The position numbers and the translations under genes were made by a program. Below are positions 24,676 through 37,817 of a stretch of 64,000 bases of DNA, piece after piece (position 1 is the stretch's first letter; each line of letters starts with the position of its first letter). Source of the DNA: Lunularia cruciata (Eukaryota; Streptophyta; Marchantiopsida; Lunulariales; Lunulariaceae); assembly GCA_948567375.1 (NCBI GenBank), contig OX419762.1:54789034-54853033 (forward strand), read 5' to 3'. The notes beneath the pieces were generated by a model. It had not been told where the DNA came from. It worked only from the letters and a program-made list of their open reading frames with translations, and searched no databases.

Positions 24676-27600
24676 TGGTCCTAATCCAATCCAATGTCAA
24701 CCTCAACTTTGGCTTCCAAACCCGATGAAAGTTCCTTCAACTCATGTACTTTGGGTTCTATAGCTTCCAACTCTTCTACAAATTCTAACACATCATCACT
24801 TTAATCTGCAATTAACCTCATAGGTAATCTATCTATCTCCTCATCTTGGAACCCACTCTTCTCTAATGACTCAGATGACAAATTTGAAGACACCTGCACT
24901 CCTACATCTCTTACTTCTGGTTTGATATATACAATATTCTGAAGGTTATCTAATTCCAATTTAATCAAACAGAGCCTGATAGAATTGTTATTCTCTACAT
25001 CTAACATCTTCCTATCTATCTGAGTTCTAAGACTGATTAACAAGGCATTCAAGTCCTTGCCCTTTGTATTCTTACTTCTCATCTCTTGCACAAGCAATCT
25101 TAACTCATGTTACCTCAATTCTTCCATTCTTACTTAGGCATCAGTGGTTAACCTTGCCTTCATCTCTACGATCGCTTCTTCAACTGATTTTACTGACTAT
25201 TTCTTCTGTCTCTCCTCCTCCATCACAACTATACTTATTTTCAGCTCCTCCTCATACTCCATTGTGCAATCCTCCAATTCCTTCACATATCGATCAATCT
25301 TTGCCTCCAATGTCTTCACAAGATCTCTCAACCTCCCATCTTCTTGATGGCGCTTGGTTAATTCCTATTGCCAGGCTGTTGTATTCTCTTCTACTTTTTG
25401 TTGGAATGCATCAATCTTTGCCTCCAATGTCTTCACAAGATCTCTCAACCTCCCTTCTTCTTGATGGCGCTTGGTTAATTCCTATTGCCAGGCTGTTGTA
25501 TTCTCTTCTACTTTTTGTTGGAATGCATCAATCTTTGCCTCCAATGTCTTCACAAGATCTCTCAACCTTCCTTCTTGATAGCGCTTGGTTAATTCCAGTT
25601 GCCAAGCTGCTGTCTTCTCTTCTACTTTCTATTGGAATGCATCAAGCTCTTCTTCCTTAGCTTCAACCAATTCCCTTCTATTGTCTTGCTCCAACTTTAC
25701 TTTGGATTGTAACTTTTCTACCCAAAGTCTCTCCTATGTGACTTCCTTCACCTTTACTGCCAACTCTCTTCCCTGCTCAAACTTCTCTTGCAGATTCTTG
25801 TTTATCTTCTTTTGCTATGCTGCATCTACTTGTAGTATTTCTCCTTCCTCCTCTCCTCTGATCATACTCTCTTGCAACTTCAGATTCTTAGATTGTAATT
25901 TCTCCAACACTTGCAAAACATTTTGCACATCAGGATGCGTGCTTTGCATCTCCTTTGTCTTCTTCTCCATTTGCAGCAATAGTGGACATACAACATCTCA
26001 AAGGTACTCTAATCCCTTACACCCTTCTTCCTCTTCTACCTTTTCTTCCAGGACTTATCAAGCTTGCTCTTCCCTTTTGAGTCTGATGCTTTACTACAAA
26101 GTCGGGATATTCAATAATGTCAATGATACATCCTCCTCCAAACTTTCATTGTCATCCAAATTGATGATTTGATATGCCATTTTTGAACTTTCTCCTTCTT
26201 GCCTGTATTGCCTTGGCTCGGCCACCAATTCTTTCATCCCCTTCAATCACTAACTCCGCCGCAATTCCCTCTCCTGCCTCCTGCTCCTCAATTTCTTCCT
26301 ATAGAGAAATCTCCTTCTCTTGATCTTTCTGCACCTTGGCTTCATCCTCATTCTCCTTGCTGGATTCTTCACTTTGCAAGGATAACTCTACTTCTTCTTC
26401 CTCAGACCCCTCCAATGCAGACTCTACTTCTCCTTCCAATTTGAACTCCTCTTTCGGTGCAATATGTTGGATTTGCTTTCCTTCCCTCTGCCCAATCCTC
26501 CTTAACTTATGGGGCTGCACTAGCAAACTCTCCATCTCTGTTCAAATTCTTTCTTCTTTCTTGACAGGAGTACAAGCATCTTTCTATTCTGTCCCGTTCT
26601 CACATAATGGTCGTCATTGCTTCTTAGCTGCTGAATGTATTGTTGCTCCTCGTCATTGGCTTCTTGATGCTGATCAGGATGGAAGTGTGAAATAACCTTC
26701 TTCTTCTCATCATTACGCAGAAAATTCAACCAGAGGTAAAAATATGCTTCAAAAGGAACAAAATAGTGCGATGGTGTCAAACTCCTCCAATTCAGCACCA
26801 TTTATCACATCCTTTGATAAAAACACACTTTGCACAGTTGATCGGCTCTCTTGCAAACATCTTATGGAAGAACACCACTTGTTGCTTCATGATGTAGGTA
26901 GTGTGCTTAGATTTAAACAAGGCCATCATTGCACTTACAATACTCCTTTGCATAGAGTCTCGATAAGTCTCCACCTTGTACCTATTCTTTGTATGCTTTG
27001 GGATGAATAAATCTCTGATCTCTTGGGTTTCTTTTGCAACTTCTCCTTTCTCCAAGAACATAGCCCCGTGCTCTTCCTCACTCTCTCTACCTAATACTAG
27101 TCTCCAATCCAACTCTGTCTATTGAGCCGGATTGCCTCTCTTCCCTACCATCACCGGACCATCTACACAAGTACTGGCTGTGATATCTACCATGAAATTA
27201 GGAAATTCAAATTCCAATTCCATGCAAGGAAAGTAATACAAAGTTTATTGAGAACTTTGATGCAAGCGATCACATCTAACCTCCTAACATTGAGTTCCTC
27301 ACTGCCAGTGTAGAGCACTTCTTGATTCCCTTCATTCTACTCTCCTTTTTGATATGCTTCTGCAAGACAATTCTCCCATCCTCTAGACGTGCAACTCTCA
27401 ATCCCTCTAGAGACCCCAAAACTTCACTCACTACCACTCCTCTTCCCTAGTCTCCCTTAAGATGACTTTGCAAAGGCAAAGGGAATTCACTTGTCATTCA
27501 TCTCCTTCTTGATTTGGAACTTGACTTTATGGTCTGATATTTCTCAATAATTCTTTGAATGCTTATCTACCAAGAAATCACACCTTCTACTTGCAATTCT

Positions 27601-27837
27601 CTTATTATTGATTTCTCCTACTCGCACCTTAGCTATTTTTGTGTGCGGTACAATCTTGAATTTCCAACCCAAAGGAAATTTGCTACACTGTCTTTGCATC
27701 AGGTTGATCACCCCGAGGTGAAGTATCCTTACTTTGGGTTGAGCTCTGACCAATATGATTTGAGTATTGACAATTATTGACCCGAGGTAACTTTCTTTGG
27801 ATTGATACAATAATGTGGATTGTCTTCTTTCTCCCAT
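24676..27837 (-). pseudogene. C-family protein (C3 copy), decayed
   Basis: Read on the minus strand, the N-terminal leader codons lie at 27544-27837 (PKVRILHLGV, GWKFKIVPHTKIAKVRVGEI). The globular domain follows: RLDVIACIKVLNKL with AWNWN at about 27210-27280, then RSIVSAMMALFKSKHTTY, MFAREPINCAKC and VISHFHPDQHQE (26580-27112). After it come the Glu/Ser-rich linker (26299-26535), the coiled coil (25100-26170) and the tail VGVQVSSNLSSESLEKSG (about 24850-24920). Each block aligns with C1 in the same order. At least eight stops or frameshifts are present. It does not resemble a known enzyme. Confidence 0.55.
25294..25644 (-). repeat. Three tandem 117-bp repeats inside the C3 coiled coil
   Basis: Units start at 25294, 25411 and 25528, with an exact period of 117 bp (39 codons, frame preserved). 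Each encodes a Glu/Lys/Leu stretch such as GRLRDLVKTLEAKID. Units 1 and 2 are nearly identical and share a TAG nonsense codon (reverse complement at 25365-25367 and 25482-25484). Unit 3 has Leu there. Confidence 0.85.
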
Positions 27838-27924
27838 CCTTCACACTTAATTCCCCTTCAACTATACACTTCTTCTTTGAAAAACCCCTTAAACCAACTC
27901 AAAACAAAAAATGTGTGTACCCCA

Positions 27925-28889
27925 TATTCCTTTTCACTAAGAATGAGACAATAGTCATTCCAAATTTTGGTGGTATTTTTGTCAATAGACTTAGTCTACG
28001 GCAAGGGAAATTGAGAGTTTTGGAAAATTATACAATACCACCAATGGTAACCAAGAAATTGATTGAGGGTCAAGAAATTCAATTGCAAAAGGTCAAGAGA
28101 ATTTGTCAATGGAAGACATTCAAGTTTCTTCTTATGGTGACACCATTTAGACTCACATTCAAACTCAAAACCAAGACCCTTGTTTGGGAAGTTTGGAGAA
28201 TTATTGAAGATGGTATCTTTCATTCTTAGCAAAGCAAAGGAGTACAAAAGATTCTGAATGATAAACAACTACTATGGACAAATCCTTGATTATTTGGCAG
28301 ACCCAACAAATTTACACATATTTATGGCGGTAATTGAAAAAAGAAAATTCAAGAGAGCACAAATTTTAGCTTCATCGCTACATTTTTGGTTGAGGTAAGG
28401 ATTTCCAATTACTATGACATGTTTTAGACTTTACAAGAGATGGTTGAGGTTTTAGAGTAGGCTGTTGTTGGGTGCCACCAAGTGGCATTAGGGATTTGTG
28501 GGATTAGGATTGGGCTCAAACTCTTGAAACTCAATTTCTAAAGGTAAAAGTAAAAGTAAACTCAATTAAACTCAAGTTTTAAAGGTAAAAGCAACCCAAA
28601 GAATTGCATCAAATAAAAAATCATTGAGCTTAAGCAAGTAAATAGAACTACTTTAGAGGTATTTAATTGATGAAGAAATTTCTCATTACATGGCATATTG
28701 GCTCAAATAGAAGATTTTTTTTCCTAATTTCAATCTCTAGAAGATTTAAGTGTGGAAAGTGTCATGACATTTGATAGTCCAAAGTTAGTTTGTTCAAACA
28801 CTAGAGCTAGTGTTGACGATCATAGTTATTTTGGTACTTACTCATGGATTACTTGATGGTGACCAGTTTTCATCTTAGTGCTATTGATC
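27925..28889. other. No recognisable feature
   Basis: The sequence is AT-rich. An open frame overlaps the C3 end and continues to 28229 without family motifs. Nothing else is supportable. Confidence 0.4.
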
Positions 28890-29180
28890 ATATGGTAGGA
28901 CTCACTATCACTTGCACCGTTTGCACCATCATATGGACCCGTCAAAAATGCCACTAAGGTTGGACACCTAGGTTGAGTAAAGAGGTATACTTTCAAAGTG
29001 CAGGTCTAGAAGCTTACTTCTTTGATGTTGAGCCTCCAAATTCCTAGCTATGGTGGAAAAAGGCAAATGAGCATCACGTGGAGTCTCTTAATTAGAGTGA
29101 GTGTGACTTGATTGTAATCAATGCTCAATTGTTGGAAAATTATTGAGTGAAGGATCAAGTTGAAATCCAATTTGAGTGTA
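28890..29180 (+). repeat. Probable 5' LTR remnant of family B
   Basis: The segment matches 48570-48850 (3' LTR of B2) over about 270 bp, including ggtatactttcaaagtgcag, gatgttgagcct and aatgctcaattgttgg, in the same orientation. The LTR start (TGTGGCAC in B2) is not recognisable here. It lies about 1.8 kb upstream of B1 gag. Confidence 0.5.
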
Positions 29181-30900
29181 ATTTGAGTGGAGGAGCAAAC
29201 TGATTGCATCAAAGAAATGAGAGATATGAGGAAATTAGATGCAAGAATTGAGGGCATTGGTTGTATCTCCAAGCTTGGGAGATTGTTGGTACTTTTGATC
29301 ATGGTCTTGCATTTCCTTAAGAGTGATTGTGTGCGGAAGTGTTGTATAATTTGTTGCAAATTTGAAAATGAGGCAAACAATCTACAAAAGTGCTGCAAAA
29401 ATTTGGTGAAGATTGAGGTTGAATTGAGGCTAGGTGTTCAATTTTGCTTATCAATGAGATAGATCTAAGAGTGAGAGGTTGAATTGGCAATTGAGAGTGG
29501 CAATTCTTAAAATTGGAGGTAGATTTAAGAATTCATCTTGTAATACTCCGAGGACAAGAGAAGAGAGAAAACACAGATTACACACTCAAATATTCGATGC
29601 CCCAAAGGAACACCTTCTCTTTATTATATAGACAAAGAGGATCTCCTCCAAGGAAGCTCCACCATAGGATTAGGCACACAGATAGGTGACGTGTCAGCAA
29701 GTTCCACCCTTGGATTACTTACTTGGATGGGTGAGATGTCTAGTCTAGGTCCTATCTGGTTGGTCAAACAAGCTTTGACCGGAGGGAAATTTTTAGGGAA
29801 TCTTCCTATAGGAATCTCAAAATCACGTGAGTAAGGTACCATTGAAAGCTCTGGACAAGACAAAGCAATGGGGAGGGAAGGCCAACCTATCCTCCATTTG
29901 GGAGGGGGGGGGGGAATCTATAACATTTTTGAGGCCTAATTCATTTGTTTAGGCCTCTGAAATTGCCTTCAAAGATTTTAAGCATCTTTTGGTTCCTACT
30001 CTATTAGTAGAAGTCCTGTTTTGGTAATACCTCTTTCTGATCTATTTAGTCCATCATGTGTAACATCCTTCCAGATGTCACCAAACCAATTCTCACCTTT
30101 AAATCATATGTCTAGCTATTGGTTCTAAGGTTCTCAAGTCTATTTTGGTTTCAACCCTATTTGTAGAAGTACTCTTTTGGTGATACTTCTATTTGATCTA
30201 TTTTGACCATCATGTATAGAATCATTCTAGATGTTCCCAAACCAAATTTCACATCTAGATCATATGGCTAGCTCTTGGTATTAAAATCTCCTCAAATTAG
30301 GGATTTGGTGTGCACATCCACTCAATTTGTAAGTAAGTGATCAATTTGGAGGTCAGCCAACTATAATAGAGGTTTACAGAATTGGCAAAGGAGTCCAAAT
30401 TTGGAGGTTGAGTTGCTGGAGGCCTTCCACAATTGGAGGTTGCTAAAATTAGGTCAAATTTGGTGGTGGATTGCCCTAGCTAGTGTTGAAGTTGGTGGAG
30501 GTTAATCCAATTTAGAGAGGGTTCAATTTGGCAAGAAGAAAGGCCTCATTTGGGCATTTGGGCATTTAGAGGTTTTGAGGCATAGGCCTAGAGCCTAGAA
30601 GTGCTAGCACTTCTAGGCCTTGGCAAGTCTAGTTCATGGGGATTCCAAAGGAGATATTGCTGTAGTATGTAGTAGGTTTACACAAAGTGGCACTTGGTAT
30701 TAGCTTGTAGTTGACTCCAATTTGGAGTTTGATATATGAGTTGATTTGGTTGAGAGTGCACCTAGTCTGTTTATATTGTTGTTGTGGAACATTGAAAAGA
30801 TTTATGGAGCCTCCAAGGGACCCAAGTGCTACTCTAGTATAGTAGATATTATTGAGTTAGATAGCCCTATCTAGGAGTTTGATAGTCAGTGTGATATATA
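29181..30900 (+). other. Family B leader region and unassigned DNA
   Basis: This stretch holds no recognisable coding sequence. It includes a run of 11 G (29904-29914) and a tandem duplication (29986-30283). Many 'ggaggt' and 'caatttgg' words recur between 30300 and 30540. It may be leader of B1, but B2 has no comparable leader for comparison. Confidence 0.35.
29986..30283 (+). repeat. Two diverged tandem copies of about 142 bp
   Basis: Unit 1 (29986-30127) and unit 2 (30141-30283) share ordered words: ttttggt, tagaagt, gatctattt, ccatcatgt, agatgt, ccaaacca, atcatatg and ctagct. Divergence is roughly a quarter of positions by eye. Confidence 0.7.
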
Positions 30901-33597
30901 ACAAATATGGAACTCAACTTTGTTCACACCCTTCATGGCATAGAAGGGGTTGTTCTAGCACTTGGAAGGTTTGTTGATGGATGACTACCTTGAGTTTAAG
31001 AGAGCTCACTTGGAGGAGATTGAGCTATGGAGACAATATTGGTCTCCAAACTACATCTCCATCACTTTAGGCTTGCTTCGTAGGGGTAGATCGGCAATAC
31101 CCACAAGTTCTAGCTCTAGTAGCATTGGTGTATCTTGTGGAGGTGCACTAGTTGGAGATGGTGCTACTACAAGTGGAAGTACCATTGGAGGAGGTGGTGC
31201 AATACCAAGGTTTAACACACGGTCGCATTCTTCTAGTGTTTGAGGCAAAACTACCAAAGGGTGTAGATTGACAAGCTAAGGAGTTTGCAAGAGTTCCAAT
31301 GGAAGGCTAAAGAGAGCCTATGCATGAGATAGTTGATAAGTTTCACTCAAGGAGTTACTAAGGCCCAAGAAATCTAGTTTTGGTATGGGATATTAGACAA
31401 GGAGTTGCAACATAAAGTACATGATGCTACATTGTTACAAGCTACCTCACCTACTCTGACAATGGTCTTTAGTTTTGGCTAAGTGCATTGAGCTCAACAT
31501 GGTGGAGGGGAGAGTGATGACATCTAGATTTGGTAGGGAGACCTCATCCTTAATTGTTACTTCTTCTAGAGTGCAATAGTGTGCACCACCTTGTGGTTTC
31601 TTCCAAGGGCAGAGTGGATAGCCTGGATCTTATAGAGCAAATGGAGGGCCTAGTGCAACTAAACCCTTACCTTCATTTTTAGGTCAATAGAAACTAGTGA
31701 GTGGTAGTGTTTCTTGTTGGACTTGTGGTGACCTCACCACAAGAGAGAGTGCACTTAGATTAGTGAACATGATATCTTTGGTGCATCATAGCTAGCATAA
31801 GGCAATGTGACCATTGCAACAGATTTGCTCACACTAGTGACCAATGCTTTGACCTTTACCCTACGTTACAAAGTGGTAGGATTGCTATGGTAGGTGGTAG
31901 AGGAGCTTCAGGTCATGGAGGACCTTCCATGATCTAGTGATAGACATGGTGGTAAAGGACCAACACTTGGTAGGGCCCAATATATACTCTTGCTTCTGAT
32001 ATAGCCATGGTTACTTGGAGTGAGTAGTTGGAGCAAAGATTGGTAGCATGGTCATAGCTCAAAGGAGATCAATCTTGCTTCCCTTTCTTCTATTAGTGAT
32101 AGAGATGTCCTAGAATTTATGTGTGAAGCAACATAAGTAGATGCATTTGCTACAATGAGTAGAAGTGCAATATGTGCTTTAGAGCCTAGAGGTGCATCAA
32201 TGGAGTTGGACTCACCAAGGAGAAAGGTTGGTAGATAGGTCAGACTTCCTTAATCTTTCACACTCTTTGAGGCATTGCAAACAACAGCCATGGCTCTTAG
32301 AAATCCTAGTGCTAAGTATGGTAGGTGGAGCACACAATGAACTAGGTACTAGTTAGCCACTTGCTACTACATAAATTGAATCTAGCACAATGTTTAGAGC
32401 AACTCAATTGATCTTGCGCTTCCTTGCATTCTCAACTAGTGACATTATTACATTGAAAGTTGACCCAACTATAGTATTTTGGTTAGGTGCCACACTTTGT
32501 GAGAGTAGGATTGATGTGGTTCTTACTTTTAGAGTAGAGGTGGTTGATAGTGGAGCTAACTTGGTTGAGGAGCGTGGAATCCATTCAATGACTAGTATTT
32601 TATGATAGGAAACAATAGCTAGGTTGAAGGAGTTACCAATTAGACTTACATTTGAGCAAGTTTGGTTCACACCAAGATTTGTCCTATTGGACAACCATAA
32701 TGGGATCTTTTCTTTAGTGGGACCTTAAAGGAAGGTCTAAACACCATAGAGGGTCTTATTAAACTCTAATGCACAACCTCTTATGTCGGACTACAGTTGT
32801 TGGTCTTGAGCAATGGAAGACCAATGTGGAGATGTGTCTATTTTAGATTTAAACATCTTTATGGGGTGGTTCTATAAAATATATCCCATGTGGAGAGCTC
32901 ATTGTCCAAATTCAGCCTAATCATCCAACTGATAGCTTTGTGGTGAGAACTTAGGCTACTATGACAATATCAATCATATGATGTGCTAGTTAGTAGAGAA
33001 ATGTTATACCCCATGGGTTTTAATATTGACTATTGGGAGAAGACAACTTCTTATAAGCCAAGTTGGCAGTCAGATGAAGGATAGGTATGTTGCCTACCAA
33101 TGCGCTTTAGTAGTGGTAATCTTGGCTCACTAGAATCAAGGACCATGAAATTAGTTTTAGCTTTTAGTGGTTCTATTACTTCACCTTGTGATTTATTAGA
33201 AGTGAATGCCCATGGGGAGGATAACCTAATACTAGAGCAAATCACTCAAATTTGGAGTACAATCAAAGTGGGATTCTTCTACCCAATCTTGGATGTTCCA
33301 TTGTGTAGTTTTGAGGAAGCATTGCAATAGCATGCAGATAAGTTGGTGCAATAGGCTTGGAGTGGAGCCCTTGTACTACAAAGAGACTAGTGTGAGGATG
33401 AGCCTCCAATGTCTATTACCTTATCACCTTTGATACCATAATTATTGCTCGGCAATATCCAATAGAGGATGTATGTGTATTGGAGTTGTTTGGTGGGATT
33501 AGCATTGGACTAGCTATGGTACTACATGTATGTATACAACTTTAGAGGTACTTGTATGTAGAGAAAGGTGAGATTGCTTGGTGAGTCTCTCTACATC
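30901..33597 (+). pseudogene. B1: decayed gag and protease region of a family B gypsy element
   Basis: This parallels B2 from 33840 to 36540. MDDYLEFKRAHLEEIELWRQYWSP (30976 onward) corresponds to MDDYHEFRRAHLEEIELWRQYWSP in B2. The second zinc knuckle is readable as CDHCNRFAHTSDQC near 31807-31850. The protease and following segment match B2 to about 33597, where B2 begins. Stops occur every few dozen codons, and many codons differ by G-to-A or C-to-T changes from B2. No RT or integrase part belongs to it. It is either a truncated neighbour element or one half of a gag-protease duplication. Confidence 0.65.
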
Positions 33598-33639
33598 ATG
33601 TTTACTCGGAGTGGTTTTTGGTATCAGCCTGTATCTCAG

Positions 33640-34980
33640 GTCCTAGTGAGGGAGGAGATTGACTCTAAGTTGGAGTTTGACACAAGAGCTGATTCAATTG
33701 AGAGTGCACTTGGTGTGTCTGCACCGTTGTTGTGGGACATGGACAAGATTTATGGGGCCTTTAAAGGCCCTAGGTGTTACTCTGGCACAATGGGTACCAT
33801 TGAGTTGGAGGACTTCATCTAGGAGTTTGATAGTTGGTGTGATCTGCAGTAGATGCGGAACCCGACTTTGTTTACACCTTTCATGGCATGGAAAGGGTTG
33901 TTTCAACATCTGGAGGGTCCGCCAATGGACGACTACCATGAGTTTAGGAGAGCTCATTTGGAGGAGATTGAGTTATGGAGACAATATTGGTCTCCGAACT
34001 ATGTCTCTATCACTTCAAGTTTGGTGGCCAAGAGTAGATTGGCTGTACCTATGAGTTCTAGCTCGAGTAGTGTTGGTGGAGCTAGTGGAGGTGCACTAGC
34101 TAGAGATAGTGCTACTACAAGTGGAGGTACCACTGCAAGAGGTGGTGTGGTATAGGGGTTTAATCCCATGGTGGAGTTCTTCTTGTATTTGAGGCAGAAC
34201 TACCAAGGAGTGCGGACTGACAAGCTAAGGAGCTTACAAGAGTTCTAGCAAAAGGCTGGAGAGAGCCTATGCGAGGCATACACTCGCATGAGGCGGCTGA
34301 TCAGTTTCACTCACAGAATTACAAAGGCCCAAGCAGTCCAGTTTTGGTATGGGATATTGGACAGGGAGTTACGACGTAGAGTTTGTGATGCCACGTTGTT
34401 GTAGGCTACTTTGCCCACTTTGGCAATAGTCTTTGGTTTGGCTGAGCATATTGAGCTCAACATGGTGGAGGAGAGGGTGGTGACATTTGGATTTGGTAGG
34501 GAGACCTCATCCACGACTGTGACTTCTTCTAGAGTGCAGCAGAGTGCACTACGCCCAGTTGGTTTTTGAGGATAGGGTGGACAACCCAGATTCTATGGAG
34601 CGAGTGGAGGGCCTAGTGGAGTTAGAACCTTACCTTCATTTTTGGGTCAGTAGCAGCCAATGAGTGGTGGTGTTGCTTGTTGGACTTGTGGTGGACCTCA
34701 CCATCAGAGAGAGTGCACTCAGGGCAGTGGACCTGATACCTCGGGTGCATCACAGCCAGCACAGAGGCAGTGTAAGCATTGCCACAGATTTGGTCACACT
34801 AGTGACCGGTGTTTTGACCAACACTCAGACTTACGGAGTGGTAGGGCTGCTATAGCAGGTAGTAGAGGAGCTCCAATTCATGGAGGACGAGGTGGTAGAG
34901 GATCTACACCTAGTTGGAATGCAATACCTGTCCTTACTTCTGACACAACTATGGCTACTTGGATTGAGCAGTTGGAGTAG
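33640..34980 (+). pseudogene. B2 gag with double zinc knuckle
   Basis: The capsid-like part carries HLEEIELWRQYWSP and, in a second frame, the segment around 34180-34440 with ESLCEAYTRMRRLISFTHR and QFWYGILDRELRR. The nucleocapsid part (34660-34980) has two knuckles: CWTCGGPHHQREC and CKHCHRFGHTSDRC. The region ends in a Gly/Arg-rich stretch. Several stops, for instance near 33821 and 34245, break it. Gag would package element RNA. Confidence 0.7.
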
Positions 34981-35669
34981 AAATTGGCTAGTATGGCTAT
35001 TTCTCAGAGGAGATCAGATTTGGGTGTTGAGGCTTCCACCTTATATGTTGGTGATAGAGATGCTTTGGACTTCATGTGCAGAGCAGCACAGGTGGATACA
35101 TCTGCAGCAGTGACTAGGAGTGCAATACGTGCTCTAGAGCCTAGAGGAGCATTAGTGGAGTTGGACCCATAGAGAGGAGAGGTTGGGAGACAGGTCAGAC
35201 TTCCTCAATCTTTCATGCTATCTGAGGCATTGTAGACTACATCCATGGTTCCTAGACGTCCCAATGCAGGTGTGGTAGGTAGTGATGGAGTGCATGATGG
35301 ACTATTTGCTAGTCAACCACCTACTACTACACAAACTAAGTCTAGCATGATGTTGGGGGCGGCTCAATTGATTATGCGGCACCCTTTGTTTTCGGCCAGT
35401 GATATGTTTACATTGGGAGTTGACCCAGCCCTAGTATTCCGGTTGGCTGCCATGCTGTGTGAGAGTAGGTATGGTGCGGTTCCTACTACTAAAGCAGAGG
35501 TGGTTGATAGTGGAGCTGACTTGGTTAAGGAGCATGGGATCCGTTTAGCGACCAATGGTTTATGGCAGGTAACAACGGCTAGACTAGAGGAGTTGCCAGC
35601 TAGATCGGCCTTTGAGAGAGCGTGGTTCACACCTGGTGTTGTCCTCTTGGATAACCAGAGGGGGATTTT

Positions 35670-36317
35670 TTGTTTGGTGGGACTTTAAGGAAGGTCTATA
35701 CACCACAGAGAGTCTTGTTAGACTTTGGTGCGCAACCCTTTATGTTGGAGAAGGCGACAGTTGTTGGTCTGGACTTATGGAAGACCGATGTGGAGAGGTG
35801 TCCATTTCAGATCCAGATATCTCTAGGTGGTGGTTTTCCACAGTACATCACACGTGAGAAGCTTGTTGTCCAAGTTCAGCATGGTCATCCGACTGATAGC
35901 TTGGTGGTGAGAGCTCAGGCTATTGAGACAATAGTTGAGTCATACGATGTGCTAGTTGGGGGAGCAGTGTTATACCCCATGGGTTTCAGCATTGACTATT
36001 GGGAGGAGACAACCTCTTATAGACCTGGTTGGCAGTCTAGTGAGGGATGGGTATGTCACGTACCAGTACGCATTAGTAGTGGCAGTCTTGGCTTGCTAAA
36101 GTCCGGGACCATGGCAGCATCAGTTTTAGCTTTAAGTGGTGCAATTACTTGGCCTAGTGACTTGTTGGAGGGGAACGCCCATGCAGAGGATACTCCAATA
36201 CCAGAAGAGATCACTTGGCTTTGGAGTACGAGTGGGATTGTTCCATCTACCTTGGATGTTCCATTGTGGAGTTCAAAGGAGGCGTTGCAGCAACATGCAT
36301 ATCAAATGGTGCAGTAG
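35670..36317 (+). pseudogene. B2 aspartic protease region
   Basis: The active site reads VLLDFGAQPFML, where the DSG or DTG triad expected for retroviral-type proteases is DFG. The following EKATVVGLDLWK and the Gly-rich SLGGGFPQYI fit the family fold. The rest (GWVCHVPVRISSGSLG) matches B1. The open frame is intact for 215 residues, but the changed triad argues against activity. Confidence 0.6.
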
Positions 36318-37817
36318 GCTTGGAGTGGAGCCTTCGTACCATCAAAAGATGAGTGTGAGGATGAGACTCTTGAGGCGATTGCTTTGACACCTCTAGATAC
36401 CACACTCATTGCTTGGTAGTATCTAGTAGAGGGATATGCTTATTGGAGTTTTTTGGTGGGATCAGCACCGGACTAGTTCCGGTGTTATAGACGGATATCC
36501 AAGTACAAAGGTACTTGTATGTAGAGAGAGATGAGACTGCTAGGCGAGTCTCTCTACATCATGTGGCACACTTGGCCTATTGTTATCCGGAGTTATTACT
36601 AATGTCAGTAGTTAGGGGTTACCAGAAAGCCCTACCAGCAAACATTTCCTTATTGGGGGCGCATGACCTAGAGAGACATGGGCCTATTCACTTGGTGATT
36701 TTTGGATAGCCATGTTAGGGACATACACGTGCGGGCCGCGGTTTGGGTCTTCAGGATCCTCGTTTTGGTGTGTTTTGGGAGATGTTACAGATATTACGAC
36801 ATCTCCAGGTTCATCAATCCATTTCTCCAGCTTACCTTTTGGAGAACGTTCCTTTTATGGGTGATTCTTGCACCAGAGTGGTGGCGAGTACACATCAGGT
36901 CCATTCTTGGATGGGACGTGCTGTATTGTTAGATGCAGCCAAAGTGGGATCACGGGCTCATCGTCTTCGTCTTTGGTAGACAAATCTCTTACCTAGAGAG
37001 GTTCTACAGCGCGCTTATGATGGGATTCAACAACTTGACCACATCCTTGTTGATGACATCTTGAATGTTGGACATCAGTCTCAAAAAGTGGTAGTGGCTG
37101 ATAGGTCACCTATGGCAGTGGTGAACCTAGTTGGACAGCCTAGAGCCGCATTTCCCACACTCATGAGCTTCCTAAGCTCTCATGCTTTTGAAGAGGGAGG
37201 ACTTGGACTTGTTTGGGACTCGTAGTTATAGTAGTTGGTGGAGCCCAAACCCTCTATAATACTGCACTGGTATTACTATTGTTCCAATAGTGTCTGAGGC
37301 ATCCAGGCGTCAGGTGTTAGGTCAGGCTATGGACCTAAACAGTTTGACCTGGATTGTGAGCCTTGGCTTGGCAGAGTAGCGTAAGATGCGCTTGATAGGC
37401 ATCACCACTCGGACACTTGTGAGCCTTGTGCCTATCGAGATGATTAAGGCACATGCTGGGGGTGATGGACCAAGTAGACATGGTATTCTTGGGACACATC
37501 TATTAGCTACTATGGAGAGTGGTCTACTTGGAGTCCATCCAGGTGAGCATGGGCTACTTGGATTACACCCTTGGTCCACTTGGGATGTAGCTAGAGGATG
37601 TGTGGAGCTTGCAACCAGAGTGGAGGGAGTTTTTCACACATAGGTTGGGACCTCTAGTGGTTGGGAGCATGACACTATTGCTCCCAAGGGCCCAATGTAG
37701 CAGCCAATCAGTACGTCTTCCACTCCTACTATAGTTACAAAGGATACTTGGGAGCTAGATCTTGGACCCAAGCTTATTGGAGAGGAAAGACGGAGGGTTT
37801 GGAGGGTTTGGAGGTTC

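Larger units (their letters stand above)
23882..27924 (-). mobile_element. C3: minus-strand family C element, both ends present
   Basis: The left (3') end is TGTGACAACTCC at 23882 and the 3' block extends to 24642. The right (5') end is the reverse complement of TGGGGTACACACATTTT at 27924, aligned base for base with the C1 and C2 5' ends (3 mismatches in 14 with C1). The length is 4.04 kb. No copy of the 3' block lies at the right end. A 5-bp target duplication is not clear (ctact against tattc), which fits an old copy. The ORF has frameshifts, stops and an internal 117-bp tandem repeat. Confidence 0.65.

Noticed and set aside
25064-26172. Long Ser/Leu-rich plus-strand open frames
   Set aside because: Antisense of the C3 coiled coil and its tandem repeats.
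23868-27945. actaagaa on both sides of C3 as a target duplication
   Set aside because: The copies lie 5-12 bp away from the element ends and do not abut them, so they are probably coincidental.
27777-28229. 150-residue plus-strand open frame
   Set aside because: It overlaps the C3 5' end in antisense, has no recognised motif, and its composition is like the AT-rich surroundings.
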